Below are positions 6,553 through 9,982 of a stretch of 9,982 nt of DNA, in pieces. The translations under genes were made by a program, and so were the position numbers. The stretch spans positions 34,254 to 44,235 of the forward strand of contig DMFQ01000473.1 in assembly GCA_003450555.1 (NCBI GenBank), read 5' to 3'. The notes below the pieces were generated by a model. The model was not told where the DNA came from. It saw nothing but the letters and a program-made list of their open reading frames with translations, and did not search any database. The DNA comes from Ktedonobacter sp. (GTDB lineage: Bacteria > Chloroflexota > Ktedonobacteria > Ktedonobacterales > Ktedonobacteraceae). Position 1 is the stretch's first letter; every line of letters starts with the position of its first letter.

Positions 6553-7470
6553 ATGCGCACTCTCAATTTGCATCAACTTGCAACCTTTCAAGTCGTCGCG
6601 AAACACTGTAGTTATGTCCGCGCCGCCGAAGAGTTGCATTTCAGTCAGCCCGCCGTATCCGCCCAGATTCGCAAGTTAGAAGAAGCCATGGGCATCAAGC
6701 TATTTGAACAAATAGGCCGCAAAACGTACCTCACGCAAGCCGGAGAAGAGCTGTATCACTATAGTCAGAAGATTTTTACCGTCATCGATGAAACCATGGA
6801 GATCATAGAAGAACTGCGTGGGCCTGACCATGGCCGCCTGCGCGTTGGAGCTGACACTACTGTAGGGACGTATGTCATTCCCAGTCTGCTGGGGAAGTTT
6901 CAGAAGGGCTATCCCGATGTCGAAATATCGCTTGACGTGGTGAATCGTGCCGCCCTGGTGGATAGAATTATGAACAACCAGATCGACATGGCCATTGTGG
7001 GAAGAGTGCCAGATGATATCCCCGTCGTCATCGAGCCTTTTGCGCCCAATGAATTGGTGCTTGTCGCAGCGCCCTATCATCGACTGGCAGGGCAAGCGCG
7101 TGTGCCAATACAAGCTCTGGAGAAGGAACACTTTCTTTTACGTGATATTGGCTCTGGCACGCGCGCCGCACTCGAAATTGCTTTGCAAGAGGCGGAGGTA
7201 CCGCTACATGTCAGTATGCATATGGGCAATAATAGCGCCATCAAACAGGGTGTGGCGGCTGGCCTTGGTATCGCGCTCATCTCCCGCGTTGCCCTAGACA
7301 TGGAATTGGAGACCAACCGTCTGGTGATTCTCGATGTCGAAGGGTTTCCCATCATTCGTCAATGGCGTATCGTCCATCTCAAAGACAAGCATCTTTCCGC
7401 TCCTTCTCTGGCCTTCAAAGCGTTTTTACTGGAGCACGCGGATCGCCGCCTGCGCAGAAAAGAGCAATAG
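6553..7470 (+). CDS. LysR-family transcriptional regulator (CbbR-like flavour)
   Basis: The protein is 305 aa, normal for LysR regulators. The N-terminal winged helix-turn-helix at 1-62 is textbook: LHQLATFQVVAKHCSY, AAEELHFSQPAVSAQIRKLEE and LTQAGEELY. Residues about 93-300 form the periplasmic-binding-protein-like effector domain, starting GRLRVGADTTVGTYVIPSLL, with RDIGSGTRAALE at 197-208 and AAGLGIALISR at 235-245. The GTYVIPSLL and GSGTRAALE segments resemble the CbbR/CysL branch, which senses small anionic metabolites; the effector here is not identifiable. The start is fixed by GGAGG 4 bases upstream. It ends 1 base before the acyl-CoA dehydrogenase and is co-directional with it, so it is probably the first gene of the operon it controls rather than the more usual divergent arrangement. 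Confidence 0.93.
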   Translation: MRTLNLHQLATFQVVAKHCSYVRAAEELHFSQPAVSAQIRKLEEAMGIKLFEQIGRKTYLTQAGEELYHYSQKIFTVIDETMEIIEELRGPDHGRLRVGADTTVGTYVIPSLLGKFQKGYPDVEISLDVVNRAALVDRIMNNQIDMAIVGRVPDDIPVVIEPFAPNELVLVAAPYHRLAGQARVPIQALEKEHFLLRDIGSGTRAALEIALQEAEVPLHVSMHMGNNSAIKQGVAAGLGIALISRVALDMELETNRLVILDVEGFPIIRQWRIVHLKDKHLSAPSLAFKAFLLEHADRRLRRKEQ

Positions 7471-7471
7471 G

Positions 7472-8638
7472 ATGGAAAACCTGGAAACCCCTTTCGATGC
7501 CGATAAGCAACTCATCATCGCCGAGGTCCGGCGCTTTGTAGACCGCGAAGTGATCCCCGTAGCCCACCAGCTCGAACACGATGATAACTACCCCATTGAG
7601 CTGATCGAGAAACTCAAGCAGCTAGGCATCTTCAGCGCCACTATCCCCGAAGCCTATGGTGGCCTGGGTTTCGATTTTACCACCTACGTACAGGTCGTCG
7701 AAGAACTCTCGCGCGGCTGGATGAGCCTCGCCGGTATCGTCAACACCCACGTGCTCGTCGCCTATATGATTGCCGCGCAGGGTACGGAAGAGCAACGGCA
7801 GCGGTTCCTCCCTTTGCTGGCGGAGGGCGATAAACGTGGGGGGCTATGTATCTCTGAAGCTAACGCGGGCAGCGATGTACAGGCCATTACCATGACTGCC
7901 GTGCGGGACGGTGAGGACTACATCATCAATGGCGCCAAGCTGTGGGTCACCAATGGCGTGCATGCCGGCATCTTTGCAGTACTGGTGCGTACCGACCCCA
8001 ATGCTCAACCAGCACATCGCGGCATGAGCGTCTTTCTCGTTGAGAAGGGCACGCCAGGCCTCACGGTCAGCCGCACCTTTGAAAAACTCGGTTACAAAGG
8101 AGTAGAGACGGCTGAACTTGTTTTCGACGCGGTGCGTGTACCGGCGGTTCAGTTGCTCGGCGGCAGCGAGGGAGCAGGCTTTAAACACGCCATGAGTGGC
8201 CTCGAGGTCGGGCGCATCAACGTCGCCGCTCGCGCAGTTGGCCTTGCGCAAGCCGCCTTCAACGATGCCATCAGGTACGCCCAACAGCGCGCGACCTTTG
8301 GCAAGCCCATTGCGCAACACCAGGCCATCCAACTTAAACTGGCGGACATGGCAACCAAGATCGAGGCCGCTCGCCTCCTGCTACAAAAGGCGGCGCGCAA
8401 GAAAGATCGCGGCGAACGCTGTGACCTGGAAGCAGGCATGGCCAAGCTCTTTGCCTCAGAAATGTGCCAGGAGGTTACCCTGGACGCTCTGCGCATCCAC
8501 GGCGGCTTTGGCTACACCAAAGAATTCAATGTCGAGCGCTACTACCGCGATGCCCCCTTTATGCTGGTGGGTGAGGGCACTAGCGAGATTCAACGCCTGG
8601 TGATTGCCCGCCAGTTACTGGAACAATATAAGATCTAA
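7472..8638 (+). CDS. Acyl-CoA dehydrogenase (FAD, short/medium-chain type)
   Basis: The protein is 388 aa, standard for a soluble acyl-CoA dehydrogenase, which oxidises an acyl-CoA to the alpha,beta-enoyl-CoA and passes electrons to ETF. The N-terminal helical domain is about 10-120. The FAD signature CISEANAGSDVQAI is at 126-139, the beta-domain motif KLWVTNGVHAG at 156-166, and the C-terminal helical domain carries RATFGKPIAQHQAIQLKLADMA at 273-294 and GGFGYTKEFNVERYYRDA at 344-361. The catalytic base is most likely Glu368 in VGEGTSEIQR, the MCAD/SCAD position. The helix-G position used by isovaleryl-CoA dehydrogenase (LER) is GR here (Gly247-Arg248), which argues against a true IVD. ATG 7472 follows the LysR stop by one base, with purine-rich AGAAAAGAG upstream, so translational coupling is likely. 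The frame is open further upstream, but only as overlap with lysR. Confidence 0.93.
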   Translation: MENLETPFDADKQLIIAEVRRFVDREVIPVAHQLEHDDNYPIELIEKLKQLGIFSATIPEAYGGLGFDFTTYVQVVEELSRGWMSLAGIVNTHVLVAYMIAAQGTEEQRQRFLPLLAEGDKRGGLCISEANAGSDVQAITMTAVRDGEDYIINGAKLWVTNGVHAGIFAVLVRTDPNAQPAHRGMSVFLVEKGTPGLTVSRTFEKLGYKGVETAELVFDAVRVPAVQLLGGSEGAGFKHAMSGLEVGRINVAARAVGLAQAAFNDAIRYAQQRATFGKPIAQHQAIQLKLADMATKIEAARLLLQKAARKKDRGERCDLEAGMAKLFASEMCQEVTLDALRIHGGFGYTKEFNVERYYRDAPFMLVGEGTSEIQRLVIARQLLEQYKI

Positions 8639-8649
8639 GAGAGCGCTGT

Positions 8650-8672
8650 CTGGGACGCATGCTACATCCCAG
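8650..8672 (+). other. Small stem-loop between dehydrogenase and hydratase genes
   Basis: CTGGGA (8650-8655) pairs with TCCCAG (8667-8672) over an 11-base loop, in the 68-base gap between the two genes. No T-tract follows, so it is not a terminator. It may be an mRNA-stability or processing element, or chance. Confidence 0.3.
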
Positions 8673-8706
8673 GCAATACATTCCACATATAGACAAGGAG
8701 AAAACG

Positions 8707-9231
8707 ATGCAATTTGGCCGCTGTTACGAAGAATTTGAGGTCGGCGCCTTGTACAAACACTGGCCAGGCCGTACCATCACCGAATACGACGACACCCTCT
8801 TTTGTATGCTCACCATGAACCATAATCCACTGCATATTGACGCCAACTATACCGAGAACACGCGTTTTAAACAGCGCTTAGTAGCCGGTCCACTCATCTT
8901 TAGCATTGCCCTTGGCATGTCCGTTGCAGACGTGAGCGGGAACGCCATCGCCAACCTCGAATTTGAAAACGTCAAGCACCTTGGTCCCACCTTTCACGGT
9001 GACACCATCTACGCGGAAACAAGCGTGCTGGACAAAAAACTGACCAACAGCAATTCGGATGTTGGCATTGTAACGGTCGAGACCATCGCCTACAACCAGC
9101 GCGGCGAGACGATCCTCTCGTTCAAACGGCGCGTGATGATCCCTAGCAAAGCCTACTACGAGGAGCAGCAGCGACCATGGGAAGAGAAAATGGCTGAGGC
9201 TCGTAAGCGAGCCGCCGGGACAGAGCTATGA
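8707..9231 (+). CDS. MaoC-fold (hot-dog) enoyl-CoA hydratase, itaconyl/mesaconyl-CoA hydratase-like
   Basis: The protein is 174 aa, a single hot-dog domain. ATG 8707 is chosen for AAGGAG (8695-8700) 6 bases upstream; an in-frame ATG at 8659 has no such site. Landmarks are FEVGALYKHWPGRTITEYD (10-28), the hydratase-2 signature region LTMNHNPLHIDANY (35-48) with probable catalytic His43, RLVAGPLIFSIALG (57-70), HGDTIYAETSVLDKK (97-111) and GIVTVETIAYNQRGE (120-134). Asn38 stands where classic (R)-hydratases have the catalytic Asp. As I recall, MaoC-like proteins beside CitE/Mcl-type lyases often share this change. The tail from 147 is charged and probably helical. The gene sits between a dehydrogenase and a CoA-ester lyase, so the likely job is hydrating the dehydrogenase product to a 3-hydroxyacyl-CoA for cleavage. 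Confidence 0.88.
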   Translation: MQFGRCYEEFEVGALYKHWPGRTITEYDDTLFCMLTMNHNPLHIDANYTENTRFKQRLVAGPLIFSIALGMSVADVSGNAIANLEFENVKHLGPTFHGDTIYAETSVLDKKLTNSNSDVGIVTVETIAYNQRGETILSFKRRVMIPSKAYYEEQQRPWEEKMAEARKRAAGTEL

Positions 9232-9285
9232 AAAGAGCAAGCTGTACAACCATAGGCAACTACACCACAAAAGAAGGGAAACACA

Positions 9286-9982
9286 ATGCGCCTCAGACGC
9301 TCTGAATTGTCAACGCCTGCCAGCAATGAACGTATGATAGCAAAGTCCGCCTCCAGCAGCGCCGACCTGGTGTTTCTCGACCTGGAAGATTCCGTAGCTC
9401 CCAATGAAAAGGTGGGCGCGAGAGCAAAAGCTATCCATGCCCTCAAAACATTAAACTGGGGTAAAAAAACACGGGCCGTGCGCATCAACGACCTCGAGAC
9501 CGAGTACGCCTACCAGGACATCATATCTATCGTTGAAGAGGCTGGCGAGTATCTTGACATAATTATCATCCCTAAAGTAAAGACAGCCAGAGATGTCTGG
9601 TGGGTCGATGTACTGCTCACGCAGATAGAGAAGCGCCTGCAACGCACAAAGCGCATTGGACTCGAAGTGCTCATTGAAGAAGTAGAAGCCATGATAAACG
9701 TAGAGGGGATAGCCCGTTCAAGTCCTCGTTTGGAGGCGCTCATTTTTGGCCCCGGCGACTACAGCGCCTCGCAGGGTGTGGATGCCAAATACATCGGCAA
9801 TGATCTCGCTACCTACCCCGGCGACCTCTGGCATTACGCGCGCAATAAGGTGGTCATAGCCGCTCGTGCCGCCGGCATCGACGCCATCGATGGCCCCTAT
9901 CTCGACTTCAAAAACGCGGAAGGGTATCGCAGGGAGTGCACCCGATCCAAGGTATTAGGTATCGTGGGTAAATGGGCCATCC
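9286..9982 (+). CDS. HpcH/HpaI aldolase / citrate-lyase-beta family CoA-ester lyase, malyl/citramalyl-CoA lyase-like (3' partial)
   Basis: The frame starts at ATG 9286 (GAAGGG 9273-9278, 7 bases upstream) and runs off the window after 232 codons; relatives are about 280-350 aa. Visible family motifs are RRSELSTPASNERMIAKSA (4-22), VFLDLEDSVAPNEK (29-42, acidic Mg/CoA region), RAVRIND (63-69), IIIIPKVKTARDV (92-104), IGLEVLIEEVEAMINVEGIA (124-143, metal-binding Glu), FGPGDYSASQG (154-164, metal-binding Asp) and DLWHYARNKVVIAARAAG (181-198). DLWHY and the overall spacing resemble Chloroflexus-type malyl-CoA/methylmalyl-CoA/citramalyl-CoA lyase more than short CitE. Such enzymes use Mg2+ to cleave a 3-hydroxyacyl-CoA into acetyl- or propionyl-CoA and a 2-oxoacid such as glyoxylate or pyruvate. 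It probably acts on the product of the preceding hydratase. The substrate is open. Confidence 0.88.
   Translation, partial: MRLRRSELSTPASNERMIAKSASSSADLVFLDLEDSVAPNEKVGARAKAIHALKTLNWGKKTRAVRINDLETEYAYQDIISIVEEAGEYLDIIIIPKVKTARDVWWVDVLLTQIEKRLQRTKRIGLEVLIEEVEAMINVEGIARSSPRLEALIFGPGDYSASQGVDAKYIGNDLATYPGDLWHYARNKVVIAARAAGIDAIDGPYLDFKNAEGYRRECTRSKVLGIVGKWAI

Noticed and set aside
7334..7471. Longer N-terminus for the dehydrogenase from an upstream start inside lysR.
   Set aside because: The added residues read antifamily sequence over conserved LysR coding. ATG 7472 gives the standard 388-residue length.
7844..8332. 162-codon open frame antisense to the acyl-CoA dehydrogenase, plus a 115-codon one at 8149-8496.
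   Set aside because: Both are antisense shadows of a strongly conserved gene in GC-rich sequence. The translations are low-complexity and lack recognisable domains.
1..9982. tRNA, rRNA, CRISPR array, insertion sequence or prophage genes.
   Set aside because: No regularly spaced direct repeats, transposase or integrase motifs, or cloverleaf-like segments were seen on either strand by eye.

Overview
The window reads as chromosomal DNA of a bacterium with roughly 50-55% GC. My best guess is a Chloroflexota member of the Ktedonobacteria type. The hints are large secreted proteins built from Ig-like repeats and PQQ-type propellers, duplicated secreted phosphoesterases, a cytidylate-kinase-like protein of the P-loop PF13189 type, and an acyl-CoA lyase close to the malyl-CoA lyases known from Chloroflexus. 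The assignment comes from protein character only and is moderately confident.

Left half (1-5266, all + strand): a secreted-protein locus. It opens with the last 93 codons of a repeat-bearing secreted protein, closed by a good intrinsic terminator (300-346). Next is a secreted PF04185 phosphoesterase (407-2586) whose C-terminus is paralogous to the truncated gene before it, so the two look like a tandem duplication. Its frame is broken twice, each time by one extra base in a short homopolymer (GGG at 527-529, AAAA at 1998-2001). Removing both bases gives one continuous 725-residue protein. A secreted 871-residue protein follows (2651-5266), with five Ig-like repeats and then an eight-repeat PQQ-type beta-propeller.

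Middle (5267-6552): a 283-base intergenic stretch with a large imperfect hairpin, then a cytidylate-kinase-like gene on the - strand (5550-6224, with an open frame reaching 6425). A divergent promoter region follows.

Right half (6553-9982, + strand): a tight operon of a LysR regulator, an acyl-CoA dehydrogenase (1 base after LysR), a small MaoC-fold hydratase, and a malyl/citramalyl-CoA-lyase-type aldolase that runs off the window. Dehydrogenation, hydration and retro-Claisen/aldol cleavage of a CoA ester form a logical three-step route. Known loci of this composition handle branched C5/C6 dicarboxyl-CoA intermediates (itaconyl-, mesaconyl- or methylglutaconyl-CoA). The LysR protein is the likely local regulator. 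The substrate cannot be fixed from sequence alone.
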